Source of the DNA: Mactromeris polynyma
Taxonomy: Eukaryota; Mollusca; Bivalvia; Venerida; Mactridae
Length of the DNA stretch: 64,000 bases
Assembly (NCBI GenBank): GCA_032209605.1
Contig: JASFXZ010000003.1
Span: 9,798,807-9,862,806 of the forward strand
Reading direction: 5' to 3'
A program made the position numbers and the translations under genes. The notes beneath the pieces are model-generated. The model saw only the letters and a program-made list of their open reading frames with translations. It searched no databases and had not been told where the DNA came from. Shown here one piece after another: positions 41,601-56,600 of the stretch. Within the stretch, counting starts at the first letter, position 1. Each line of letters begins with the position of its first letter.

Positions 41601-44600
41601 CCAGTATGTTAAAAAGTTTTATTTTTGTTTTATCTCCATGGTTACGCTTGCAAGTACTTTGAGTGTTTTAGCATAAAATACAAAACTGTTCTGACTTCAA
41701 TGTACATTATAACATGTCTTACTTTCCAGGCTTGGCAGTTAGTGTACTAATTGCTGAACATTTTAATCCCACTGATAATGCAATTTAGTTTTCTACCATA
41801 TCTCTAACTTAGTTAAAATTGTTGTACTAATATTGCTTTGTAGCCCACTGTGTTTGCCTGATTGTTATATTGACCGTTAATTTCAGCTTTGCATATAATG
41901 TATTGTAAAGAAAAAACCCTGTCTGAGTGTGGCTTTTATGTCCATTGTTCTATGAATATTTATGATGTTCTATGAATATTTATGATATTCTATGATGTTC
42001 TATGAATATTTATGAGGTGAAAAATATGTTTCGATTCCACAAATTATAAAATTCAGGTATATGTTTTGCTATGCTGTACAAAAATCTATTCCCAATGTGT
42101 ACATGCATTGTTCAATTCAGGTTATTTACCAGGTTCCACCAGACTTGGGGTTGTATTTGGGGTCTTTTGGGTCAAGGTCACTGTTAGTAAAAATAGAAAC
42201 ACAGTTTCTAGCAAATTGATCAAGTTTAGAATAACACATTCTGACCAAACTGGAAGTATAGCAAGTATTAAGGGAGACCTAGTCCTTTATATGGGGTTGC
42301 TTGCATGGTACACAAAAATCATAAGAAAACAGTTTCCAGCCAACAACTTCGGTGTGGAATGACCTGTTCTGACCAAACTTAGTGTGTAACAAGCTTATAT
42401 GGAGACAAAGCCTGGGGCTGTACTTGGGGCCTTTACTTGGGGCTGTACTTTGGGCTGGGGCTGAACTTGGGGCTGTACTTTGGGTTGGACTGAGTTTGGC
42501 ATTGTACTTGGGGCTATACTTGATGCTGGTTCTGTACTTGGGCTGCTTGTCATAGTCATGACAACACTGGTTCAGCTTACAATGATTATTGTGTAAGAAT
42601 GAAAGCTGTACTGACCATGGTAGCATGTGACACATCTGATACTGTGGCTTTACTGTGAATCTTGTTTAACTGTTTAACTATATATATATCAAGATGTCTA
42701 CATTGTTCTATAATGCTATTTGATTAGAGCAAAAAGTAGAGGGTAAGTTACTATGCACAACTGAAACCAGAATTTTTATATACTTTTAGAACAAATGGGT
42801 ACATGGTCTGTTAAAACTCTAGCTTCAGCTTATTTCTAGCAAGCCGCAGTTTTGGACTGACGTTATTGTTGTTGTTGTCAAGCTTCCTGCTGTGTTCTTG
42901 TTGTTGTCCAGCCAATTATAGCAGGCAGCTGTTTTAGACCGGACTTGTTGTTGAGCTTCTGGCAAACCACTGTGTTGGACTGAAACTTTTGTCGTTATTC
43001 TGTTTAAGTCTGGACAGCCCCTGTGTCGGACAGAAGCACAGGAGATTGTCACAAGTTCTCTCCCCTTCTACATTCTGTCTTAAGTATACATCTACATATA
43101 CTATAGAAGGTATATATACTCGGTACATTTAGAAATGCACACTAAAGATTCTCTCAAGTTTCGTGGACTAAGATAGGAATACAAGAACAGGACTTAACAA
43201 TACTGTTTCATGTTTGTGCAACATGTATGCTATATCCAATTGCTATCACAGAGGGTGTCACTAATTTGAATAAGCAGGGACATCATCGAAAGTAGGCGGG
43301 GATCTGGGGGTACTCCCCTTAATTATGATCACTCATTTTGGAAAAGTAGCCGGGTGATGATGCTTAAGTTACCGGGTAATTTGACCGGCTCCCGGCTCTT
43401 ATTGACACCCCTGCAATCAACAGGTATTTTCATATAAAATGAGTTTCAAAATGAACGGGACAAAATTGTGGGTTTTTAAATGTACTGCATATAGAAGGGA
43501 TCGATAATGGGATAGAACTCTTGATAATCTCCTGTTGACAGAAGTTTCCTTGTCCTTATTTTGCGTAAATTCTAGCAAGCAGCCGCATTGGAGCAAAGTT
43601 TCTTGTTCAGCTTAATTTAGTGAGTCGCTGTGTAGGACTGAAATTGTTGTTGCAATTGTTGCTGCCGTTTGAGCCGTTTGTTGTTTCAAAGAGTTTTCTG
43701 TGTTTTGCTTTTGTTGATTAATCATCGTTGATGAATTTGCTATTACTAAACTTCATTTTATGTGTCAATGTGCTTTGAATGTTGTGTTTCATTCATGGAT
43801 TTTAAAATTTCAAACAGAAAATAGTGGTTTAAGCTTATAATTAAGAGTCCATTATTTTTTAGTGCTGTTTATTAATTTAAAACAATAAAAATTGATATGT
43901 CAGTCTTGAAGCCAGTATTTTTACCTATGTTGATAAAATTCAATTAGTATATTTGCGATGTAATTTTTGAAATTCTGAAATTATTTTATTCTAAAGCAAG
44001 ATACCATTCATTTTTAGTGCTGTTAACTAATTTAAAACAGTAAAGCTTAATTTGTCAGGTATGAAGCCGGCATATTTACCAATGTTGATAGAATTAATTC
44101 CCATTTAGTATATTAGCGATACTATTTTGGAAGTTACTAAATATTCTATAGTAATGATTTAACTGATGAAACACACAAATATTTATCAGAGTTCCCCAAA
44201 TGTGTTTGACAGCCTGACATGTCGGGTAAAAATTAATTTGGTCTGGCAAAAAAATGCAATTTTTTTTTCGGTCGGCTTAAGACTGGATCAGTTTGGTGAA
44301 CTCTGAAATGTTTTTATATTGTATGTGATTAACTTGCACTGTTGTTTGTTTTCAATTCACCAGACATAACCCCGCTGCGTAAGTTCTCACGAAAATAATA
44401 TTTTCAGAGTATTCTAGATATCTTACTTAGAGTGATACAGAATTAGATTTTTATACCTTTTCTAGATGCTGTTTTAGAGAGAACGGTTCCATTTTACTTG
44501 CTTTCAGCTTATGGAATACTGAGCTACATTTTTAGGGACTGTTAAAGGTAGATAGTCAAAGTTTCTATCAAAATATGGAAGTTGATAATTTTAAGACAAT

Positions 44601-47600
44601 GTCATCTTAATGCCTTTATACAGACATTCTCTAAAACACAGCATTATAACTTTTCTTACAAGTTACATTTGTGTACCTGGAACTGCAAAATATAGGTCCG
44701 ATACATGTATATCCTATGCTATCACTCGCTTGCCAAGTAGGTCTGGATACAAAATACTGGTATCAGGCTCATGTATTTTGGGTTATGGGAAACATATGAG
44801 AAAAGTGACAATGCAGTGTTGTAGAGTAAATCTGTATGAAGGCATTAACCACCAACTTTCTCATATTTATGACTAAAAGCATACTTTGACAAAAATCATG
44901 ACTAAGCACCTTAAAGGCTGTGGTTGTCCTCCAAGATTTTTGAAGCATTACCACCCTAGTTTGCCTAGAATTTATTCTTTTATGATAATGACATTATCCA
45001 TGTATTGCTTTCTGCATTGATAATAATAGTATGTACAGACATGTACAATTACTGAGGTAAACAGAGGCTCTTGACTTAGTAAACATGTCTTCAGGTTTCC
45101 GATAAATAATGCAAGAAATTCCAACATCTTTATCCCCGCCAGAATGTCTCCAAACTTCCTTTATATCTGCTGGATTGTAGCTCTAGCAATGGGTCTTCCA
45201 TACACCTTTGTGTCATTTATGAATAATGTAAGAGTTTAGTAGTAGATGCTTTTGCACTGTCGTTGAAAAACATTTTTTTTGTGCTTATGTTGGTGGCTGG
45301 GTGTTGCTTTAGCAATGTATATTAGTACATTCAATTATATTTGAAAACACAAAATATACATGTTCAATATGGCAATATGTATACTACATAATTATACATG
45401 ACTGAACCAGTATCAGTCCTTCTCTGTGTAAATTTGTGTGTGTATCTGTGTTGCTAGTGAAATTGTTTAGTGTTTCTTTATTAATTTAGGTTGGTACCAT
45501 TTCTTCAAAATATAAATTAGGCAATAGGCCGGAAAAATTTAATTGGAAAAAGAAATACCAGTGTTTACCAAACAATGCACCATAGGGGTCTGTGTGGGGA
45601 TGCCCTGTTCTGTGAATGTTGCCGTCCCTTTGCTTCCTTGGCCCTCTTTTCAGGATTTTTATTTTTTAAGGAATTTTACGCATTTTCCTGCTTCTCTCAT
45701 TAATACATTGTAGTAACCATATTTTGAATAAATAGAAGTTCTGCATTTTTCCATCCATTGTAAATGAGACTACTACCATACAACTTGTCCCATCATTATT
45801 TTCTCTACAGTCAACTCTCAGTATAACGACCATCATTTTTCCCCAACTTTATGTAGTGGTGTACTGAATATGTCGTTATATTGAATTTGATCTATGCCAC
45901 AACGTGCAGGTTCGTTCCAACCAGACTTGTCATTAAAACAAATGTTCCGTTGTCACCAATGTCCGTGTAACAAGAGTTGACTGTATTAGCCCTGTCAGGG
46001 GACAGACCATTATGAACTGTATACTACACATGTACTTGGTAACTGAAACATTACTTCTTTGGGTATTTTCATCATTTCTGTTTAGTTTTCTTTTCATTTA
46101 GATTTAAGTCCATTTACTTGTGTATGTAGACATTCATTGAAATCATTATAGTGTAAACAATGAACGATATCGAGGATTAAGTGTAAAACAGCTGTATCTC
46201 ATGTTCTCAAAGGATCGTGTACAATAGTTTGGCGCCAAATTCTAGATATTTCTTATTTAGGCTTAAATGCTAGACTGTTGCTGCTATTTTCAGGCGTAGT
46301 TAAAAGAGTCTTGCTCTTACTTGCTTGTACGATGTAGAAAATTTTCATATTTCCAAGTTTGGTGCAACACCTTTGTAACTTGTTTGTTAAGCACTTATCA
46401 ATATTTTGCCAGGGGGGGATATGATGGACTTTTGACAGAAGACGATTCTCGACAGGTGGGTATTTTACATGCCGTATGAAGTGAGGAATTAGCAACTCCC
46501 ACTGCGGGGATTTAGATGAAATGCTTGGCTTAAGGGTGGAGAATTAGACCCCCAAAAAGGACTAAATGTCTAATTCATCTTGGGTCATGGCCCCAACCCC
46601 TGGGCAAAATATTGATAGGTGCATTTTTGGCACTTACCAAAAGAGAGTTACAATTGTTTTGAGCCTAACCCCCAGTCTTTGTTGACCTCTGAATAATCAG
46701 CATTTACATATACAGTGAACCCTCAATATATAGACCACCATTGGTTCTGTAGCAAGTCGGTCATGGTTGTGATCATGTGATGTGATAAAAAGGTCAATCT
46801 CTGTTGAGAGGTGATCTGATTATCGAAAACAATTATGGAGGAAAAAATATAACTTGTCCATGAAAATACAGTATTTTTTTATTAGAGGGTCTTGAAGTGA
46901 GGTTTTATTGTATATCAGTTACAATTAGACAGATATTGTTTTTAATTCATTATTATCCATAGTATGAAATACTTGTTTACCCTGCTTGATTAAAATTCTG
47001 ATTAAAGTGTGAACTAATATCATATGTTTAACAAGTAACAATGTGTATGTAAAATTAATCTTAACTTGCTACATTATACTAATATACCTTGTACTGATTC
47101 GTATTATCCAGTGTTAAAATATTAACTTAAGTTCTAATTTATATATATGCATTAATACTTTCAGTTGCTTTCATTGTTGTTTGTAAAACCATTTGGAATC
47201 AAATTCAGTATGAGAAGCAATAAATGTTATATTACGATTTATGTCCGTTTTCTTTTAGGGGCCGCGTCGATGAAGACATATGGCGATTCCTTCTAACCGG
47301 AGGTGTGGCCCTTGAAAACCCCCATCCAAATCCTGCCCCTGAATGGTTGAGTGATAAATCATGGGGAGAGGCCGTGAGGGCTTCGAGTATATCCTCGCTG
47401 AAGGGCTTGTGGCAACGTAAGTATGCTTGAAAATCATTTGTGTCTGGAAAAAATTTGTATGAGAGAATAAATGTATATTTTCTTTTTATAATTTAGTAGT
47501 AGTTGCTTTGTGTTGTATATACAGCAAGACCTTGATAACAAGATCATCAGATGGTTCTGAAGAAAGTCAGTCTAAGTTACAAGGTTGTCTGCTAATCTAG

Positions 47601-50600
47601 TAAAATCATGGAAGTTAAATGTGTTTTACTGTACATACCATATATATCTTAGCTCAGTTGTAATTAACTTATTACGTTTATGTAAATCGCTATGCAGTCT
47701 GCTTCCTTAATAACTAGTTGCAGGGGGCTAATTCACAATCACTTAAAATCAGAAACTTAGACTAAAATGTGCAGAATTTATATTTACCAGCCTTAATTTT
47801 GTTCTCAATTTATTTTAAAAAAAAGACATTTTGTCTGAATACTTGTTGTTACCCTCTGTACACTTGTGCCGATTTTTATTAAAATCTATACTGTTATAAC
47901 AACATAGGAGTAAAAAGAACATTTAACATTTTAGATCTAAGACCGAATGTTTATGAATAAGGCCCCTGGCATCCTGTTCGGTATGATCATAACCTTTGTG
48001 ATGTGATCTGATAAAAAGGTCAATCTCTGTTGAGAGGTGTTCTGATTATCAAAAAAAATTATGGAGGAAAAAATATAACTTGTCCATGAAAATACGGTAT
48101 TTTTTTATTAGCTGGTCTTAATTTTGAGGTGGTCTTTAAGTGAGGTTTTATTGTATATCAGTTACAATAAGGCCCCTGGCGTCCTGTTAGGTGTGACCAT
48201 GACCTTTGCCGCATTGGACCCTTTCCATGATGTTTAGATTTTACCAAACTATAAGAGGCTAGCGTTTGCATTGTAAATGTCATCATGTTTCAACAACTAT
48301 GTGTTTCAGATGTAAATGAAAATATTCGTGAATGGAAGAAGATGTATGATTCTCCGCAGCCACAGAATGAGAAATACCCGTCTCCGTTTGATGTCCTACA
48401 AGGCATGGATAAAATGGTCGTACTCAGATGTTTCAGGCCGGACAAAATGGTGCCGGCTGTACAGGAATTCATCGTGAACAACCTCGGACAGACGTACATT
48501 GAACCCCCAACCTTTGACCTTGTGGGCTCATTTGCCGATTCCAACTGCTGCGCTCCCCTTATCTTTGTGCTATCCCCAGGTGCTGACCCCATGGCAGCCC
48601 TTCTCAAGTTCGCTGAGGATAGGGGCTTGAGTCAAGCCAAAGGAGAAATACAGACGATTTCGCTAGGTCAAGGACAGGTAATATAGTCTTGCCATATCTC
48701 TGGACCCAGGATCATAACAGATACTAACACTCGGCACTTAAATCTCATATATCACAATTTTGTTCTTATTTGTCTGATAGCGGAAATTTTAGTGGGGAAA
48801 ATGCATGAAAATGTGAAATGAGTGCCGAATATCACTTTTCGTCTATTTTCTAAGAGATTTTAGGATAATGATCATGTATGAGAGTAATTATTGGGTTTGA
48901 GTGCCACACTCCACACTCGGACTTAATAATTACTCCCATATCTTATATTTTACTCAAATCTGTAAGAAAACGGACCACAAAGAATTTTCAGCACTCATTT
49001 TACATTATTCACACTCAATTTGAGTCACTATTTGACTCATAAGAGCAAAATTTGTGATTAGGGATTGCTGAGTGTAAGTGTCCATTGTAATCCTGGACCT
49101 TGATCATAGTATAAAGCAGGTACACTGTAAAGGCCAAACTTCATGAAATGATTTCACCGACTGCCTGATGTGAAAAAAACTTTTCTCTTCATCTGACTGA
49201 CAGAATTTGTTTTTGGACATTTACTGGTTGAGAATGCATGGTAGCTTTTGGAACAGACATTGGTTTGTTTCAGTTAAAACCTCTCTAGAGCAACAACCTC
49301 TCAACAACAGCCAACATTTTGGATTATAAGAATCTTTCACTGGCTTCCGGTATGAATAGCAATATCTGGCACTGGGGTTACTGTTTTAGTGGGAACAAGG
49401 CTTTGCCAAGTGACCATGTGAACAATTACCCAAGTGCTAGATGTTTCCATCCAAATACGAAGCCAGCAAAAGATCCTTTTTCTTGCATACCTTTTTTAAC
49501 AAATAAAGGACAATATTCAAGGACTGCTTACTTATATTAACGTATTATTATGCCCCCTTTCGAAGAAAAGAGGGCATATTGGTTTGCACATGTCGGTCTG
49601 TACATCCGTACGTCGGTCCGTCAGTAACCTTTTCGTTTCCGATCAATAACTGAAGATCCCCTTGACCTATCATCCTCAAACTTGGTCCACACATTCATCT
49701 TGGGTAGCAAAGGAACCCTATTGATTTTGGGGTCACAGGGTCAAATGTCACAGGGGGCATAATGTTTTACAAACGTCGCTTGTTTTACAAATTCATACAA
49801 GTTATTATTCGATGTTACGTGGGTGTAAGATAGAGTTTTCCAGCACCCTTGGAAACATCCTGGTTCTGGTATGCAAGGATGTTGCTCTCGAGTGGTTACA
49901 TCAAAGTTTAGAAGATTCAAATGACTGCATATTTAGAATCAGAATATTAATAGCCCCTTTTCTTCTGTTTCTAGGGTCCAATAGCTGCGAAGATGATAGA
50001 GAAAGCAATCAAGGATGGTACCTGGGTAGTTCTGCAGAATTGTCACTTGGCAACCAGTTGGATGCCAAAATTGGAGAAAATCTGCGAGGAGGTCATTAGA
50101 CCCGAGGAAACGCACGAGAATTTCAGACTGTGGTTAACTAGTTACCCATCAGACCAGTTCCCTGTTTCTATCCTACAAAATGGTAGGTCGATATTTCTAC
50201 TTTATAGTGAAGGTTGATAATAGATACTATTAACATGAACAAATTTTATCTATAGCTATAATGTCCCCCTACACACAATATACAGGTATTTGGGGCCTGG
50301 TTAATCCATTTTTTATATACTTTTTTGTACCCCTGTCACAAGCTGGGAAAATGACACAAAGTATTTAGTTCAGAATCCATAATGAATTTTAGTCGCGGTC
50401 AATTTTGATTGATCAGTTAGTGTACCTCAAAATATATTTTTTTTAAGATAACCTAACTTTCCTTTTTTAATGATCGTTAAATTTATTGCATATTGTTCTC
50501 CATTTACTTTAACTTATCACAGATTATCCTAGATTCAGTTCTTAAAATAGTGCAGAGATTTTTTTTATAGATCGAAAATGTGTTGATCATTTAATGATTT

Positions 50601-53600
50601 AAGTTTCAAAAATTACTTAGTTAAGTATCTAAAATCAGTGTTATCTGCTGTTGACCTCAAATAACAATATTGGTTCTTCATGGAAGCACTTAGTTATTAA
50701 ATATGTTTTTCATACCAGTAGTTTGATTGTTTATTTCAAAATACATGTAAAACTTTCTATGAATATTTAACTTTATATTCTGTATTTCCTCTTCATTTTT
50801 CTGCAACTTATTTTACAGATCTTAGTATGTTTTTGTTGTGCTGTTTCAAACAATATTGTAAATTTGATCAAAGTCGATTTATGTCTTAATTTTACATTTT
50901 ATATACACATGAGCACATTTGTACTTTATTTATTAACCAGGTTTTCGAAGAAAACCAGGTTATTAGAATTGTGTGTGTCGTTGGGCGGCCGGGCGGGCTT
51001 CAAACTGGGGGTTTCCGGCGAATAACTTGAGTTTATTGATCATATTATAACCAAACTTGGTGTATAGTAAGAACATGTGGAGAGCTCGCTCATGATTGCT
51101 TTTGGGTTCGTTCCGCCAAAGGTCAACGTCACTGTCACTAAAAATAGAAATTTGGTTTCCGGCAAATAACTTTATTTTCATTTATCGTATTGACATGTGG
51201 AGAGCTTGCTTGGGATTGTTTTTGGAGTAGTTCCGTCAAAGGTCAAGGTTACTAAAATTAGCAATTTGGTTTCCGGCGAATAACTTTAGTTTCGTTCATC
51301 ATATTGACATCAATTGCTATTGGGTACGTTCTGTCCAAGGTTAAGGTCACTAAAAATTAAAAAATCAGTTTCTACTTAATATCTTCGCTATGCATGGGTG
51401 TATTGACATCAAACTTGTATAGTTGTTGCATATATATATATACAATATATATAATATACCTAAGTGTGAGTGTGTGTATGCATGTATCACCTACAGCACC
51501 TTTGCAGCATTGATGATCATCATGTATATATTATACAAATAGAGCCTTGGTTACATATAACTAGGTTGAAAACGTGATTTGTGGGCATTGCCAATTTCTT
51601 GTTTATGCATGACTGCTGCAGAAACACTGTCATGTGTTGTTTAATAATCTTGTTGGCTTTTGTTAGTTCTCTGGTAGTGAGACTTCCATCTAAGATCTTA
51701 AAACTGAGTTGGGAGACCACTCACAATGCAGCCTTGTCATCGGTCATTTTAGACTGTACTCAGATACAACCAATCAGAGGCTTTAGTTTTGAGACTGGTA
51801 GATGTTTTTTTCACATGCTCTGTATAGCATCCATTGGTTCTACTGATAATCTTGTTTGTAGATTTGCGATGTTAAAATATTTTAATAAATTTCTAAACCA
51901 TGATATTACTTCAAGATACAGTGTACACATGTACAGTCTTCAAGTGAACTATTGTGTTACAGTACAGCACCAATTCAGTGTATATATTGTGTCAATATAT
52001 CCTATATATTGTTAAGTAACACTCAGTTTGAGTCTTCATGTTGCCATGGTAACAAAAAATGAAATATTCTATGATATATTCGTTCAGTGTTACATTTTAT
52101 TCACGGTCAATCTTTCATTAATGTGTTATAATTTGCCTCATTTTGATTGATATGCAATTCCCTGAAGTAAATTGCTCAGAATATCGCTGCTGTTATATAT
52201 ACAATATATATGGACGCTTACACGACAGAACCTGTATTAACCAATGTTATGAAATTTTTAAGAATTAAGGTACATTTGAGTAAAACGTTTTTGATGCGAC
52301 ATCATTTTGTAGGTTACTTTTCAATTTTGTTTGTAATATTTGAATCACTATAACAAGGAACGTAGTTGTCTGATTTTAATATTTTGATATTCAATGAAAC
52401 TAGAAAAATATATCTGTTAGAAAATGTTAAACCCGAAAATGGATTTTTTGGTCACCTGATACAGGCTGTGTTGCTGAATAGCTCATATAATATAATGTCT
52501 TTATCTCCGTATAGGTGTAAAGATGACAAACGAACCTCCGAAGGGACTGAAATCAAACCTGTTGAGATCATTCTTGAATGACCCGATATCCGATCCTAAC
52601 TTCTTCAATGGCTGCACAAGGGTAAGTGCAATATCATTTTTCCTTTAATATCCATTGTTATTAAGTAATGAGTCTTTTGTGTGAAACCATTGTCACTGCA
52701 TCTTTGCGTCATACTCTCAATTCTCTCTTCGAAATTAAATCAGCTAATTAGCCTGTCTGTTTTGAATAAGTGAAGTGCTAATTAGTTGTGGCTTGATTGT
52801 CGGCTTCAGCCTCTGGTTGCAAAAATGTCAGCAAATATTGTGTTCAAATCAGTTTCTGAGACAGTCCTATGGCTGTCATTGTGGCTGTCATTGTGGCTGT
52901 CATTGATGCAGATTTTTGCATATCGACAATATTGGTATATCAAAAGACAAATATTGACGATATATTGACTATATTTTTAAATTCCTTTAATAGACAATTA
53001 AGTCCTATTTTTCTGTGTTCATGTTCAACATTTATTTTTATGACCATTTAAGTAATTAATCCATATTTTAACTTCACAGTATTATATTATATTATATTAC
53101 CAACATTTGGAATGCACTATAGCACTGTTTAACATGCGACTGACTATAAGGCGATGTTACGCTATTTTGGCATATTTTTAGACTATACCCATTCTCCTGT
53201 ATTTTCCAACCATGATATTGATATTTATAAGTGTGTATTGAATATCATTTGACAGAAAAAAATTGTCGATATATCGATATTGATTGTATGAATGACAGGC
53301 CCTAATAAGCCCCGATGAAAATGTATGCCGCAGACGAGTTAATGCATATGCTTGCGGATCTCTTCTTCTGTTGGTAACCACTTAACATGACTCGACTGGT
53401 ATGTTATTCTTAATGTTTTGTTATAAAATGCCAATATAGCTTTATCTATATGTCTACCTTTGTATTTCGTACTATGACTTTATTATTTATTTAACATTTT
53501 TACCTTTTTTTGTTGTTTAGCCTGACCGATTCAACAAGATGTTGGTGGGCCTCTGTTTCTTCCATGCCTTGGTACAAGAGAGAAGGAAGTTTGGTCCACT

Positions 53601-56600
53601 TGGTTGGAATATTCCGTATGAATTCAATGAATCGGATCTACGTATCAGTTTAAGGCAGATGCTGGTATGTGTTATTTCGTATTCTATCCTACAAGAAGTT
53701 TTGTTTTCTCGTCAGTCAGTCTGTCTGACCTTCCGTCTGATTGTCTGTCTGGATATACAAACCGAAAATAAACTTTGTCTTAATAATGAATATACCTAGT
53801 ACAGTGACACCTCTATAAAAAAGACCACATGAGGTTCTATAGGAAGTTGATTTTAGTTGCGAGTCAGGTCTGATTTTGGATTTACAATATATACTTAAAA
53901 AAAATTAAAAAGTGGTCCATCATTTATGGTCTTATTAATGAGGTGGTCTTAAAGTGAGATGTTACTGTCAATCGCAGTCCTTCGACGTTTAAGATTCACT
54001 TTCAATGTTGAAGCTAGTCCAACCGTCTGTTCATATATAATGGCATAAGTTTTGTTAAATTATCTTAATAGTCTTTTTCTTACTCTGTTAACATGGCTAT
54101 TGGTTCAGAAAAAAACACAGCCATGAACTTGTCCTTATGAATCACACCATATTGATGAGTAAAAGTGAAAGCAGTCTATCAGTATATAAATAAAGCAGAA
54201 GATATACTTGTTTTGCTTTCACCCTTCTATGTAAAGTTGTACATGTCAGTCAGATTGTTGTACTCATTAATTTTTTTCTACTTTAGATGTTCCTGAATGA
54301 CTATGAAGAATTACCCTTACCAGCTTTGGTGTACTTGACTGGTGAATGTAACTATGGCGGTCGTGTAACAGACGACAAGGATCGACGTCTGCTTGTCTCA
54401 CTTCTGTCAATTTTCTTCTGCCAGTCAATTGTTGATGACGATAGCTACAGGTATGTGCAAAGGGGATATCCTGTCTAATTGTTTGATAGAAATAAAAACG
54501 AGTGCAAATCTGCTTGATTAGCTCCTGTAAACTCCAATTGCTAAACTACATTAGCTTTCAATGCCATGAACAATGTTTTAAGGGTATGGCATAGTTGGTA
54601 TATCAAGTTGTAAAATGAAGCAAGTGTATCTGCTGCGTAATGTATATGCCTCCTGATCCAAGGGTCACTAGTTTGAATCCCACTATGGGTTGAGCCTCTA
54701 GCTTCACAATCCCCGAATTAGTAGTGAGTACAGGTTAGTAACTCAGGAAGCAGTCATCGAAAGTGATTAATCGATGTAAACACTTTCTTTCACAATGGAT
54801 TCAAAATAACTTAAAATTTTTGCCTCCACAGAGGGCAAGGAACTGTGCGCAGGTACACGCGGGCATAATGTGAATAAAAATTGTTTCCATATTTTCTGAT
54901 ATAATGTACACCTTATGTCATGCATACAGTTTGTAATGAAATTCTGTCTGTTGCAGATTCTCCGCGAGTGGCTTGTACTATGCGCCACCACACTCACAAT
55001 ATCAAGGTTACATAGATTACATCAGATCTCTACCATTGAACCCTAACCCTGAAGTATTTGGTCTTCATGAGAATGCTGACATCACCAAGGACAACCAGGA
55101 GACACAGATTGTAAGTGCAAAGGATTTTTTTCTTTGTCTTGCATGTATCACCTTAAAGCTTTTGAAACCAGTCTTTGAACATCCACTCTTTGACAGTTCA
55201 AGGGAGTCTGCTAGAACTCAGTTTCGGTAAAATGTAATGCTGCGATGATTAACCGAAATTCAATTATTTTTTGTTCCTTTCTCTCATGGTTCAGTTCAGT
55301 AATGCCTTATGAATATTTGAATTTGGTACATCAGATAACCTTATTCCTGAAGCAATATTCTAGTCAGAGAACTCATAAGTTTATACAGCTGTTTGAACTG
55401 TTTATTTGTATTATGGGACATTTTTATTATGGGACATGAAGTTTTAGTTCTAGTCTTTGCTCTATTTTATTTTATATTATTACACATCGTTCTAATTCTT
55501 CTTACCTAGTCAAATGTTCATGTCTGGTCATAACTGAACTATCGGTTATTGAGAATTTGATGTATTTCATATATTTATATAATCAAACTGAATAACCAAA
55601 GGGGTAGTAATTGAAACTGAACTGACAAACACATGTTTCATCACAGCCCTAGTAAAAAAGGCTGTTGTGTATTATTTTGTGCCAAACCCAGGACTTAACT
55701 ATTACATGTATTTCCTCTAAAACCAATTTATTCCTTGATCTGGTCCGAAGGTTATATACCTTAGTTTGGAAACCATTCTTGGAAAGCAGCCATGCCATTG
55801 GTCAATTTGTAGACTGTATGCAGAATCAGCCAATCAGAAACTGGAATTTATTACTTCAGTCCCTGCACTAACAATGCTGTTGACTTTTTTATGTGACGAA
55901 GGATGGATTTTAATTTATTGGAAAGAATTTTGTTTAAAAATAAATCATCAGAATCATGCCCCTTAATTGGATGGCCATATATATTGGTTTTGATGTCAGT
56001 TTTTATGGTGCATTTAGCATTTACTTCATTTTTCTTTTCATTACAGTTGTTCGACAGTATTCTTCTGACTTTACCAAGACAATCTGGCAAGGGAGGTAAA
56101 TCTGCTGGTGATGTCATACAAGAGTTATCTGCTGATATTCTTGGCAAATTGCCAAGCGACTTTGATTTGGAAATGGTAAAATATTTTTACTTTCTGTTTT
56201 AAAATCGTACCAGTTTTGTTAAAATATATCGTTCAATTAGAATGGAGTCTATTATGCTTCAGAATGACCTATTAGATTTTATTATTATGGCCATTTTTTC
56301 CGCACAGATCGAGTCTAATTTTTGTTGGCTGTTCCATGCAATAACTTTTTCCAATATTGGTCTTGGCTCTAATTTTTGTTGGCTTTTCCATGCTAGAACT
56401 TTTGCCAATATTGCTCTTGGCTCCATTTTTTGTTGGCTTTTCCATGCAATAACTTTTTCCAATATTGGTCTTGGCTCCAATTTTTTGTTGGCTTTTCCAT
56501 GCAATAACTTTTTCCAATATTGGTCTTGGCTCCATTTTTTGTTGGCTTTTCCATGCAATAACTTTTTCCAATATTGGTCTTGGCTCCATTTTTTGTTGGC

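Noticed and set aside
42279..42635. Antisense Ser/Pro-rich protein frame
   Set aside because: It is the reverse reading of the G-rich tandem array and has no other support.
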